Assembly (NCBI GenBank): GCA_951802425.1
Contig: OX637797.1
Span: 3,906,001-3,970,000 of the forward strand
Origin: Clavaria fumosa
Taxonomy: Eukaryota; Basidiomycota; Agaricomycetes; Agaricales; Clavariaceae
DNA length: 64,000 bases
Direction of reading: 5' to 3'
Position numbers and translations under genes: made by a program. Below the pieces are notes generated by a model. It was not told the origin of the DNA. It ran no database searches and worked only from the letters and a program-made list of their open reading frames with translations. Below, one piece after another: positions 10,915 to 22,284 of this stretch; positions within the stretch are counted from its first letter, which is position 1, and each line of letters begins with the position of its first letter.

Positions 10915-12204
10915 TCATGCGGGGGTTACCTGAAGTGCTGCTGCACCCTTTGCTGGGTCATGCTCTAGCCAGTTGTGAGAGATCTTCATCCCCAGGAAGA
11001 TGATCTCACTCTTCTCAAACTCGCGTTTACTGAGTTTGAGACACAACCCATTCTCTCCAAACTTCCTCAAGACCCAATCCATCCAATACTGGTGTGTTGC
11101 CAAATCCTCTGCAAACACAATCACATCATCCACATAGGCCTGGACATGTCCTCCTGCAATCTCCTCCCTCAACACATGATTCATGAAGCGCTGGAAGGTG
11201 GCAGGCACATTCTGCAGTCCAAACCACATGACAGCTGGTTCGAAGAGTCCACGGGGTGTCAGGAAGGCACAGCAGTGCTGGTGCTCAGGCCAGACCTGCA
11301 TAGATGGGAAACCTCCCTTTGCATCAATCTTAGAGTAGATTGATGCTCCTTTAAGCACATCCACTGTGTCTCAGATGCGGGGAAGGGGGTACTTGTCCTT
11401 GATCAGGTGTGCATTCAGCCTCAAGTAGTCAATGATCAGCCGCAGCTTGTCCTTCTCATGTTTGAAGAAGAAGGGGCTGGCATACGGGGATTTTGAGGGC
11501 TGGATTCGTCCAGAAGCAAGCTGCTCGTCTACCCAATGGTTCATCTCCACCATCTCCTGCTGTGTCAAAGAATACAGCTTGGACGAGAGGTGCTCAGGGT
11601 CCTTTTTGAACTCAATCTTAATATCAAAGTCCGGTTGGGAGTGGGGAAGTTCATCCCACTTCACTTCACTAAACACCAAAGGGTAGCGGCTGGGCCAATC
11701 AGGGGTAGGGCCAGAGTTGGGAAAACGGGTGTCCGAAATACTTGCAGATGCGAGGGTACTCGTTTTCGTGGGTGCAGGGGCATGAGGGGATGGGGAACAC
11801 TGTGGGGGGCAGCGGGTAAGGCTCAGCTCTGCCTTCTGCCAGTCAATGTCTGGGTTATGCTGCTTGAGCCAGTCATGCCCAAGGATGACCTTGTGGGACT
11901 GGGTCTTTCCCAGCAGAAAGTGGATCTGCTCCTGGTGGTCACCAACCCTCACCAGCACCTCTATCCCATACCGGACCTTTCCATTCTTGTTCTGTGTCCC
12001 ATCCACATTATACATGGTGATTGGGTTTAGCAGGAGAGATGGCTCCAGTCCCACTCCTTTCACCCGCTCCAAATCCATGAAGCAGTTGGTGCACCCTGAG
12101 TCGACAAGGGCCTTCATCATGGTCCCCTTGCCAGTGGTGAGAGCCTCCAAGTGCACCTGGATGGCTAGCTCTTGTGGCACATGTTTCCTAACTTCTGGCT
12201 GCAC
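10915..12204 (-). pseudogene. Ty3-type pol remnant: protease and reverse transcriptase
   Basis: The minus-strand reading from 12204 has an aspartic protease site (ALVDSGCTNCFMD), then a linker, then the RT start (EQLASGRIQPSKSPYASP, RLIIDYLRLN). After an in-frame TGA at about 11370 (PRI*DTVDVLKG, probably an old CGA), the frame continues with SKIDAKGGF, PRGLFEPAVMWFGLQNVPA and the YVDD catalytic box. It ends at about 10915, so RNase H and integrase are missing. The family would copy its RNA into cDNA; this copy cannot. Confidence 0.85.
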
Positions 12205-12237
12205 TCTGGTTAGGTGCTGCCAGTCTCACTTCCTCCT

Positions 12238-12580
12238 TCACCTCAGCCCCAATTCAGGTATGTCTCGGCTGCAAGATAGTATATCGGGTATACTTGCAGC
12301 AGGCACAGGGACAGAAAGGGGGCTGGCACACTTCTTCTCCCCAGCAGGAGTCCTCCTCTCTCTCTCATACAACTCTATGCAGGCTTGGAGCCGCGCAATC
12401 TCTTTCTTATATCCCTCCACCATTTGGGGGGCACATGGTGCTGCATGGGTTTGGGCCCTTGGGACCTGCAGACAGATATCAGGCAGGGTGCAGAATCGAA
12501 CAGTATGGCCAGTCTGGTGGCATCAGAAACAATGTCTCTCATCAGCAGGGGCACATCCACGGCCCATAGCCACATCCAGC
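12238..12580 (-). pseudogene. Ty3-type gag tail with CCHC zinc knuckle
   Basis: On the minus strand a CX2CX4HX4C knuckle can be read (HCF*CHQTGHTVRFC), with the tryptophan codon changed to TGA. It is followed by a charged helix (YKKEIARLQACIELYERERR, about 12310-12420) in another frame. This sits where gag ends and pol starts in the older Ty3 copy. The two C-to-T type nonsense changes (here and in RT) suggest decay by deamination. Confidence 0.6.
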
Positions 12581-12635
12581 AGTCATGGAAAGGTCATGCC
12601 AGGTCACGGCAAGGTTGCGAAAGGTTGCGTGGGGG

Positions 12636-13740
12636 TCACGATGGGTCGTGCGGGGCTATTCCACAGAAGAGGCACAGATTATTATCGAAACGCCGTTGGT
12701 GTTCCTCTGGAGTCAGTTTTCCATCCTGACCCAGATGGGCCTTCTTTGTGTCGCTGGAGCTACCGGAGTTAGCGGAGCCCTCAGCGACCTTTGGAACGGA
12801 GTTCCCAGAAGTCGAACCGGAGTTCACCGGACGCTTATCCGAGGGTTTCTCGGACTTGGTAATAGCGCCGGAAGTGCTCGGGGACTTGGGAATATCCGAA
12901 GTCTCCTTTTTTATGGTGTTGTTAGGCGTCGGAGCTTTAACGGAGTCCCGGGAGATCTCCTGCTGACGAGCCCAATAACGGCCATCGATCGCACTGGCTT
13001 GCTCGCGGAGTCCGCGGAGCGTGTCCGCGCGGTTAACGCGGGCCAGTTCGTCTTTGATGCGGCTAGCAAGTCCTTTGTAGAACTGCCGCTGCAACGCGTA
13101 CTCGTCCCAATGGACAATGGATGCGAATCTGTTGAACGAAATGGTATATTTCGTCAACTTCTGGTCCTCGCGCATCCGGAGGCGTTCGAGTTCGAACTCC
13201 GCCTCGCGGACCGCATCGTAAGGACCAAAGTTCTCTGTAAGTTGAGTAACGAACATCTTATAGTTCGAAAGAACCGGATGGTCTTCACCATCCAGGATCA
13301 TTGGTTCGAACCATTCCAAGGCGAAGCCTCGGAGAAAGGAAAGGACATAGCGTACCTTATGAGAATCGGACTTGAACGCTCTTGGGCGATCAAGGAAGTT
13401 TAACTGGCATTGGACCAAGAAGCTTTTCAACTTCTTAGCATCCGAGCCATCGAATGTGTCGGGGTCGCGTGGTTTTACCGTATCCGGGCGCTTGTTGGCG
13501 TTTATAATTTGCTGAAGAAGGCGTGCCGGAGTTGGTTCGCACTCTGCTCGAGGTGTCAGAGGTTCATTTAGCTCGTCGTCGTCATCAGTGACCGCGGGAT
13601 CTGACTCTTCATCGTGGTCCGGAGGTCCGGACACACTCGGAGTCGGAGTAATGTCGGCCGGTTCTGGAATGTCGACGTCGTCGGCAACAGGAGGTGGAGG
13701 TCGAGCACCGGAACGTGTAGTAGGCGTTATTAAGTTTGTA
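12636..13740 (-). CDS. Ty3-type Gag, nearly intact but cut at the zinc knuckle
   Basis: The frame is open from about 13740 without an ATG (ITPTTRSGARPPPP, where a start ATG seems to have become ATA). The first ATG inside is at 13634. The protein shows an acidic N-terminus, then a retrotransposon Gag core: RDPDTFDGSDAKKLKSFLVQ, RYVLSFLRGFALEWFEP, FGPYDAVREAEFELERL, YALQRQFYKGLASRIKDEL. A Ser/Lys-rich linker follows and then DNNLCLFCGIAPHDP, the first half of a zinc knuckle, before a stop at 12636. Codon use is cleaner than in the pol remnant downstream, and the break lies in the knuckle. I take it as a younger element abutting an older one. Role in the family: capsid of the intracellular particle. 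Confidence 0.8.
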
Positions 13741-14479
13741 TATACGAGGTTTGAAGTTCGAATATACTGTCAAGGTCCTAACAAGGTTAGCGGCGGAGGG
13801 GTTAGCGGAGCGGAGCGGAGATATTTTATCGGAGTCCGGTCGGAGTCCGATATCGGAGAAATGGAGAAGTAAACACAAGGAAGAGAGACTTATGGGACTG
13901 CGGCCTCAACGTATGTGTTGTGCCACCGCGTATATACGTGTCCCTATTTATCAAACAAGAACAATACCTAAGGGGAGGAACAGAACACAAGTCAAAACTC
14001 CGAAGTTGATCGGAGTCCGTCGGAGTTGGTCGGAGTTGATCAGATGACGTGGAGAACGTCGAGGACGATGAGGACGAAAGCTCAGAGATGTTTTTAGGAT
14101 CAAGAGACGTTAATATTCGAACTGAGGAGCAGGGAGATACAGGTGGAAACTTATACTGCAAGGACAGAGTATAGGAGTAATGTGAAACAATGTACTTATC
14201 AAATTACTAGGAGAGTTTCATCACTTGTGCCTGTGCAATTTTCTTGGAACAAAGAAACAACAACAAAAGCGACTCCTATGGGTCAAGGGTATCCTCTCAG
14301 TAGTGAACAGAATGAGGGGATGGAGGGAGAAGGTTCTAGAACGAAGTCCGAATGGTCCGGAGGTCGGCGGAGTAAGGTCCGATGAAGATTCGGAGTGGGG
14401 CGTACGGGGTTACGGCGGAGCGGATCGGAGTTGGTACGGAGTTCGGAGTCCGGGGCGGGGATAGTGCTTATGCAAGCGG
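13741..14479 (-). other. Probable Ty3 leader / LTR region, GGAGT-rich
   Basis: Upstream of Gag on the minus strand, the sequence is filled with GGAGTCCG / GGAGTTGG words (13800-13860, 14000-14045, 14340-14460). The position fits a leader or LTR. I could not find a convincing TG...CA pair or primer-binding site, so LTR limits are not given. Confidence 0.3.
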
Positions 14480-14690
14480 ATGAGGTCGTAACAGGACCTT
14501 TCATCTCCCTCCCCTCCTTAATCTTCTTCATGTTGCCTGCACTGGCGAGGGCGCCGGAGGGCACAGCGGACGCAGACAGCTCCAAGGCAACGGCCGCACC
14601 GAGGCGAGCAAACATGTAGAAGCGGATGCCGGAGCCCTCCTCGGAGTCAAGGCCGTACGCCTTGGCGATGCGGCGGCGCAGGAGCCACTA
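14480..14690 (-). pseudogene. Unidentified GC-rich coding fragment
   Basis: The minus strand reads WLLRRRIAKAYGLDSEEGSG, then IRFYMFARLGAAVALEL and ending near NMKKIKEGREMKG, with strong third-position GC. It looks like one exon of a host gene, flanked by unrelated sequence. The parent is not recognised. Confidence 0.35.
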
Positions 14691-14812
14691 AATGGGGACA
14701 AGTTGTATGTTGTTATTGTCTGTTGTTATTGTCGGATAACATCGCCTCCACGTCCACTGACTACGGACTGACTACGGTTCACCCAATACCTAGGTGAAAA
14801 GAAACCGCCATC

Positions 14813-17217
14813 ATGTCCCCAAAAGGCCCTTTGGCCTCCTCATCTGCTTCCAGTTCTCGTGATACTACCCCGCCACCATCTGCCATTCCTTCAGCTGCTC
14901 TCCAAGATACTCCGATTAGCAAGAGGGCATCTAGGACGGACCCCTACACGTCACTTCACCATGAAAGGGATTTCCGGATGCGACGACTGGGCGCAGAGAT
15001 GGAAGGGAAATTCGTTGGTCCCATGCCTGTTACCAAATTCCTAAACAAATTCCTACCCTCTGGCAATTTCCCAACTATGCCCTGGGCGAAGGAGAATGAA
15101 GTAGCTTTTCAACGCGTGACAAAGCAGGTGTCCGAAAAAGCGATGTATACACCATTGGTTCATTTCAATTCATTTCAACAATACGTTCGCTATCCATTTT
15201 AACTAACGGCCTTCGTCGTTAGATAAACGCGTTGAAACCATTCTGTCCCAACCTCGAACTCGTCGACACGCATAACTATGGCGGCCTCGAATCTAGCATC
15301 CTGAATCAAAACCTGCTTAAACCCGACATGACCGCCTACACCAAGAACAGCGGTAGGGATCAAGTGACGGACTTCTCTCTGATGGAAATTCACACAGAGG
15401 TCAAATTTGACCAAAGAGACGATGCATTTCGCGACACGTTCGAGTCAATAGAACACGATACTGAGGCGAGCAAAGACACCAAAGGCCAAATCACGTCTTA
15501 CGCCGTCGCTCAGCTTGCGACTCAGTTCCGCTCACACATCTTTTCCGTCCTGATCTGTGGCAAATATGCGAGACTTCTACGCTGGGATCGATCAGGAGCC
15601 GTCGTCTCCAAAGCGTTCGACTATACAGGAAGGCATTTGGCGCAATTTTACTGGCGGTACAATCATTCAGATCCCAGTGTCCGGGGAGTGGATTGTTCCG
15701 TATCTAAGCCTTCGGAGAAGGAGGTTATTTTGGCTAGGAAACTGCTCAAGCTTGAAGAATGTGCCCGCCTTGTAAAGTTTGGAGTTTATGACGAAATCGA
15801 CGACACTGTTTCTTATTATATTGGAAGCAAGCCAACATTCAATGGCAACGCCTCCCCGACCGGACGAGCCACTCGAACATTCGTCGTCGTTGACCCGGAC
15901 ACGGAACGCGTCGTATTTTTGAAGGATACATGGAGAATAGATCTTCCTGATATGATGAAGGAAGGCACGATTTACCGCACTCTTCACAAAGCTAATTTGT
16001 CGAATATTCCCACATTCGTACGAGGGGATGATGTTCCCCACCAACGAACCCGCTCGCAAGACTTTGTTTCTGCCTCGTGGGCTCGACCGCTCGCTAAGCC
16101 ACTGCGACCCCATCAGCACTATCGAATGGTGCTAGGAGAAGTTGGCCGTGACCTTACGTCGTTTGATTCAACTTGGGAACTAGTCAATGCTATGAAAGAT
16201 GCGATGCAAGGCGCGTTCGCTTTAATATTCCACCGATTACGATCTTATCCTGATATCACGCCTTCTCCTTGTAGCTCACAAGGAAGCATTCGAAAAAGCG
16301 AAAATTCTGCATCGTGACATCAGCGTCGGCAATATATTGATCACCAACGATGGACATGGAATGCTGATAGACTGGGACTTGTCTAAACACACTGAGGACC
16401 TCGCAAAAGGTGCCCGACAAGGGGAACGCTCGGTAAATCTCCTTTTCCCTTTGCATATTTTTGGATGCTAAGCAGTTGCCTCGTGCACTTTCAGGGGACT
16501 TGGCAGTTTATGGCCGCTAGGTTGCTCTTGAGTACAACACCAGTAGTGCACACTCTCGCGGACGATCTGGAGTCATTCCTTCACGTGCTCAGCTGGGTTG
16601 CGTTACGATTCACACCTCATGACTTGAGTTCCAAGGCCTTAACCGATCTTCTGGGTAGCATGTTTGACCATTCTTACGAGGAAGACAACGGTTCTGCCCG
16701 AGGAGGGCTTTCCAAGCAGTACTACCTGGTTGGAGGTCTGATTCCGGAAATCGGATTCCACCAGCCGATACTGAGGAACCTGCTGGAAGATCTTACCGAA
16801 ACCTGTGCCGTTCGCTACGAGAAACGTCCTTCTGATGGCGGGCTTGCTGCATCTCACAAGATGCAGCCCGAGCGTGATGACGAGCTTGCTGTGTTTCATA
16901 GGATAAGGGCGGCGCAGTATGAACGCAAATTAGCGGCACTGGAGAGTTCTGACTGGATGTTGGAGACCTTCGCGGAAGCTTTGGCGAACCGTGAGGCGTG
17001 GCCTCGAGATGACAAGTCCTTCCGGAATCCGTTGGCTTACAAGACTCCCTCGGGCCGAAAGAGAAAATCGGATACTGACGACTACACGCCCAAACAGAGG
17101 CTCCGTTTTACGTCACCGACATCCGAGCACCGTGGTGAGGGAGGTAGTGGCATGAAATGCAGTGACGAGGAAAGCAGCGGCGAGGAAATCAGCGGTGAGG
17201 AACACTCTGTCGATTAA
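14813..17217 (+). CDS. FunK1 fungal-type protein kinase, 737 aa, four exons
   Basis: Exons are 14813-15157, 15223-16210, 16275-16432 and 16495-17217; their sum is 2,214 bases and all phases agree. ATG context is GCCATCATGTC. The N-terminal third includes MYTPLINALKPFCPNLELVD and QITSYAVAQLATQFRSHIFS, the signature of the FunK1 family (PF17667). The catalytic loop HRDISVGNILI is rebuilt across the second intron, and the metal-binding motif reads LIDWDLSK (DWD in place of DFG). The substrate-side helices follow (GTWQFMAARLL, DDLESFLHVL). The tail is basic then acidic (RKRKSD, SGEEISGEE), suggesting a nuclear protein, which is inference. The second intron uses a GC donor (GCGCGT); the first has a branch-like CTAAC. 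FunK1 genes form large, variable families in mushrooms; substrates are unknown. No lesion seen. Confidence 0.92.
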
Positions 17218-17689
17218 TTGGCCAGGGGCCATGGGTTTTTCTTTCTCGGTCAACGCCCACTGCTTAGTCATTACCACAACACATCCTGCATTTGTCTGTA
17301 GTCTTGGCTGTCTTGCATACCGTTCAGATTCAGAATTTATTGGTGAGCCTGCCTGGTGGCTGAATGGGAATCCCAGGCTCAACGGAAAGGCGAGTCATCT
17401 CAACACTGATTACAGGTACGGCCTAAGTGATTTGTAGGTTCAAATGCGCGGGGCGATGTCGATATGGCCATCAGCAAAAGGGGGACCCCTAGATCTACCC
17501 AAACCTACTCAGCTCAACTGGCCCCAAACCCTTTCTATACATATCTATATGTCCTAGTTAGTTGCTCAATACCTGACCAGATAAGGATCTGGTCCAAGGG
17601 AGATAAAGGCCATCTCCTGTGGTCAAGGGCTCCTAGGTAGGGTAGATTGAAATAGAGCATCTAAATAGTCAGCCCAGACCAAGAACTTC
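17218..17689. other. No gene recognised
   Basis: Downstream sequence of the kinase gene. A splice-like CAG at about 17416 and some open frames exist, but nothing supports a gene. Confidence 0.5.
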
Positions 17690-17828
17690 TAGCTAGGTCC
17701 ATTGATCTATTATGTATATCCAGGGCTATAGACCTAGCATGTCTACCCAGGTCCATAGATGTAGCATGTCTAGCCAGGTCCACAAATCTAGCATGTCTAG
17801 CCAGGTCCCTAAATCTAGCATGTCTGTA
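17690..17828. repeat. ~27 bp tandem repeat
   Basis: About five units of the type AGCATGTCTAGCCAGGTCC plus eight variable bases. The last three units are nearly identical. Confidence 0.8.
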
Positions 17829-17848
17829 TAGGTGGTCCAGACCTGGCT

Positions 17849-18354
17849 CATCAGCAAAACAGATTGGACAGGGACTAGGTATGTACACATGTTCACGCCA
17901 CACTTACATAAACAGGTGGTCATGCATCCACTCAGAGTTCAGTGCTCAACATGATGCATGACCAAAGTTGAAACAAGTTCAAGCTTTGCCTGAAGTGTTG
18001 TTGTGCTTGCAGAGGATGTGGCAGAGGAGGTATAGGAGGCTCAGCCATTGAGTATTGCAGCAATTGTTAAACAACTTGAAATACAAGAAGGGGGGAGAGG
18101 GCAAAGGCATAAATTGAAATGCAGTAGGTACAACAACAACTTTGAGGCTCATTGAAATTAGTCACACCTCCAAGTTCATCTATGAAAATATGGCATGACA
18201 GTCATGCAGTTTGCGTTCAGTTCAGAGGTCTGCATGATGCATGATGAACATGTGGTCGAAATGGTACAGTATACTTCTTTATACTACCTATAGGTGTTAT
18301 AAACCACTTAAAACCAGTCCATACCTAGCCCCTGTCCAATCTGTTTTGCTGATG
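17849..18354. mobile_element. 506 bp MITE-like element
   Basis: The ends are a 34 bp inverted repeat with one mismatch (17849-17882 and 18321-18354), starting CATCAGCAAAACAGATTGG. The interior has no open frame of interest and contains GATGCATG words. No convincing target duplication was seen, so the superfamily is open. Confidence 0.6.
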
Positions 18355-18944
18355 CCCCTAGACTAATATATCTGATGTTCTAGCCTAAGGCTTGAGATCT
18401 AGCTAGGTCAGATTGTTATATCTTAGCTATTGAGATCTAGGCAATATCCACTCCAAACATGGGTTGGAATCAGGTGCCTGAACCATTTTCAATTAGGTGC
18501 CACCACCACAAAACCACCAATAGGCCCATTTCTACATATCTTATAGGGTCAATATCCCACCAACAGTGCATTGGAGGAAAATCTAAAGAGATATTCATAG
18601 CAAGCCTAATACCTAAGATATTGGCATGGAGTTTTGTGCACCTAATAGAGAATATTCCTATGCACCTGTTGATCTATAATACTTGCCCAAAGCTTCTTCC
18701 TAACCCTAATTCCTACACCATTTCTGTAAAACAAGAATGCCATCGGATTGTAGGAATTTCAACCCTTAGCTGCCAGGTAAAGCCATAGGCCCCATCAACT
18801 AGGTCACATGACCTATTCCCCAATTTTCACCAATGCCCCCTTTTCAGGTGATCCTAAGGTGCAATATTCTTCAATTCTATTAGGTGCTTAGGATCTCAGA
18901 AACTATTAGGTGCAAGATGCCAAAAAAGTTTTGAAAGACAGTTC
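18355..18944. other. No gene recognised
   Basis: AT-rich sequence with many CCTAATAGG-like words. No gene or defined repeat. Confidence 0.5.
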
Positions 18945-19995
18945 AAAACCGAAGGTTTGATGTTAAAGTTCAAACTCCGCTCTAGCCTTTCTAATTAGGC
19001 AATTTTGTCACTCTGGCTTGCTCTCTGGCCACCTAAAAGGTGTTTTGGCTCTGGAGGGCTTTGCCCTTGGGATTTAACAAGGATAAACAATTATCTAAGC
19101 ACTCCTGCTTAAGTAATAATTTCTATATATGGTTTCTCTGTGAAACTCGTCCCCCTTTAGGATGGATGGATGACCAAGACTTTGGATGACTGTCCCAACT
19201 AGGCAAGTACAGCACTTTGACTGTCAACAAGTTTTACCAAACTGTGAATAACTCCATGAGTTCTCAACCTATCCTCATGAAACTTTGCACATAGGTAGAG
19301 ATAGAATATAGCCATAGTTTGATATTATATGCAGAATAGTTGAATAGGAACTTGGCATACTATAACTGTTCGTATTTTTGGTGCAATATATACAATAATT
19401 CCTTTAAAAATATCTCAGCCAGTTCCTATTGCTTTCCCATGAAACCTTGTAGGCATGTAGACAATAAATGCAGGCATACACCTATATGCTACATAGTACA
19501 ATAGAACAGTCTCATAGGTGGATATAATGACTTGACTATAAAAATGCTACATGCAATGTCTCTACTTTGAGGGGCATACATACTGAAACCCTGAAAGTAC
19601 AAACATGACATCCTTACAATATATCCTTCATATGCCTATGCAATTATGCAATGAGATGTGCATAGTCAACTGTAATGTTTGCATATTTACTCTTATTCAC
19701 AATAAGAGTAAGGAATTATTCTGTCAATGGGACTTGTCAGAGATTACCTAGAACCACAGAATCACTCTGGTGACATAAGAGTGATCCGATAGGCAATACA
19801 GAGGGATGTGGCAGGTAATGTGCTTTTTCAATGAAGCACCATTGCTAATGCTTCTCCCAAAGCACTTATCTTAGAACATAGAACTGTGTTCCAAGAGGTT
19901 CTACTGATGACTAGCCACAATGGTAGATGATTGTAGACTATGCACCAGATACTCTGCACTCTGACTATGGGATTACTCCCATCCCTAACACTGCC
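18945..19995 (+). repeat. ~1.05 kb dispersed repeat, copy A
   Basis: It matches 45740-47435 in opposite orientation over its whole length, apart from a 609 bp hAT element inserted in that copy. The last ~50 bases (CACCAGATACTCTGCACTCTG onward) match the start of the Copia pre-integrase coding sequence at 45784, so the repeat carries the edge of a Copia element. It is non-coding in itself and this copy is the uninterrupted one. Confidence 0.8.
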
Positions 19996-21340
19996 CCAGA
20001 TCAATAAGACTGCCAAGGGTCCTGAGCATGAATGCACCAAGGCACCCACACTCCATGAGGGCAACCTTGGTAGGCAAATGACTGTATGCATCCAGTCATT
20101 TGCCTACTAAGGCTGCCCAGGGAATGGATTTGAGGCCTGGCAATGTCAGTGGAAGAGATGTGATCAAAAAAAATTCACACCTTCACACCACACACAATGG
20201 TGGTGGCATTACATAAAGAGTGCAATGAGTCAAAGGAAGGGCAATGGTGATAGCATGGTGAGTTGGGGATGTGGCAATGGTAGTGGTTAAGGAAAGAGTG
20301 ATGAAAGTTGACAGCATCAGAGTTGAAAAGTTTTTAAACCTGTAATCATGTGATTGTTCAAACTAATCATGTAATCCAATTGAGGTGGTCACATGGCTGG
20401 ATCACATATCATGTGATTACACTTTTTTTGTTTGTTTGAATCAGCATTTGTATCCTGCAACATGTGGCTATGACAAAGATGCAGTTGTACATGATGGTAC
20501 ATAAGATGATTAGGTAGGAGGGTTGGGTGAGGTTGGGAGGCATATTGGGGGGTTTGGTGGTTGGACTTTCTTAGTCTAGTGCAGGTCTGGTGGCCATAAA
20601 GGCGCCGGAGAGGCGTAGGAATTTCGCGATGGCAAGTAGTCCTTTCATGCTGCTGAGTAGGACTGGCAGCGAGTGGTTGTGATGTACCATGGTCAGTACA
20701 TGTCGGTGCTCCTTGTTCACATATTGTTTGGGGAGGGGGAGGGATTCATGAGAGGACTTGAGAAGCTCAACATAAGCAGGGGCTCTCCACTTGGTCATGG
20801 ATTGTGATGAGGCAATATGCAGGATATAGGTAGAAGTAAGAGAATGATGATTCCAACACATAATGTCAATTGCTTCAAAGACACAAGAGGTATTTCGAAG
20901 TCACATGCCATCAGCATTACATGTCACTATGTGCAAAAAGTCTTCTGTAGCTCAAGTTCACCCTGGGAAGAGGAGGAAGGTGTCCACCTTGGTTGATGCA
21001 GAAGTCTCTAAACAGTTGAACGCCTTGGCCAAGGTAAGATACACTCAATGACATCTTGTGCTGCAATTTTACCTCATTGCTTGTAGGCTTGCAAACCTGA
21101 ATATAGCATGAAACTGCTCAAGAAATTGTTGCTGTTGCACATTTTTACAATGATATGCACAAACCCTCAGTGTACAAATTTGCCAGGGCCTTTGAAGATA
21201 AGAAGACCTATATAACTTCCTTTCTTGGCAACCACATCAACATCTGCAAAAAAGAACATAAAAACCACACCAGCCGCCTAGTAGCCCTGCCAATACTACT
21301 CACTGTACTCTACTGTAACTACATTACCACCCTGACACCC
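19996..21340. other. No gene recognised
   Basis: An AT-rich stretch with an inverted TAATCATGTGATT-type segment (20340-20430). A minus-strand frame at 20571-20861 contains LLAIAKFLRLSGAFMATRP, which looks coding-like, but there is no second exon or family I recognise. Low value. Confidence 0.4.
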
Positions 21341-21901
21341 CGACACCCTTAAGATCCAGGAAAAGAAAGGCGGATGTCAGCAAATAACGGAGGTCCTGGA
21401 CCCCGAGCAGACGCACTGGGGGGGCGCCAGACAACACAGACGGGCGCCTCTCGGCCCAACCAGACCCCAGCACCCAGCCAGCCCGATGCCAGACGCAACA
21501 ACAACAGGGACCAAACTGAAGCCAGGGCCGTGATGGAAAAGGAAGGCTGGCTCCCACCGAATGGCACCATCAACACAACAACCCTGGCTATGGCCCTGAT
21601 GAGAATCGCAAACAATGTAGCATGCATCCCCAAACAGGCGCTCGACGGGATCAATGCCACCGCAGTACTCCTAGGCGCGATAGAACTCCCCCAAGAACAT
21701 GAATCACTCGCTGACATGGTCAATGATGCAATCGCCCCCACCATCGACAGACTAGGTGGAGCAGTGGATGAAACCAGACAGGCTGTCGCCCAACTCCTTG
21801 TCAAAACACAGGCCAACGCCGAGGCCCTGGAGGAACTCAGAGGGGAGACTCACGCCCTACAGAACATACACATCCAACTGAACGCAGCCGTTACCGAGTT
21901 A

Positions 21902-22113
21902 CTGTCTTTTTCAGGTAAGTTGGCGGAGTTCAAAATTTTGACTAAAAAGGTAATCCCACCAAAAAAATTGCGTAGCTCGCTGAATACTGAACAGAATGCC
22001 TTCGGTGGTACACCGTAGTGATCCTATGAATTAGTAGTATATACCTATCATAGACCGAGAGTAAAAAGATGTAAAAAGAAATTTCCAATTTTTGACTTGT
22101 GAGTGCATGAGCA
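21902..22113 (+). repeat. Tc1 element TIR, distal to the accessory gene
   Basis: 212 bp pairs with 25658-25869. Differences seen are one base each in CACCGTAGTG / CACCATAGTG, TATATACC / TATATGCC and GAGTGCATG / GAGCGCATG. Confidence 0.9.
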
Positions 22114-22284
22114 AGACAAATGACACTGATCGCATAACTCAAGCAACGACAGGAGTGAGGACACAAAAGTAAACTACTGAATGGCTAGGCTAGGAATAAT
22201 CAGCCTCCCAGCCTTGATATCTGCCATATCTTCTTCGGCATACTGAAGAATAAGCATGACTGTGCCAACCGGCACACCCAACCA

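Noticed and set aside
12585..13403. A 272-codon + strand frame opposite the Ty3 gag
   Set aside because: It is the antisense shadow of Gag, whose minus-strand reading has clear family motifs.
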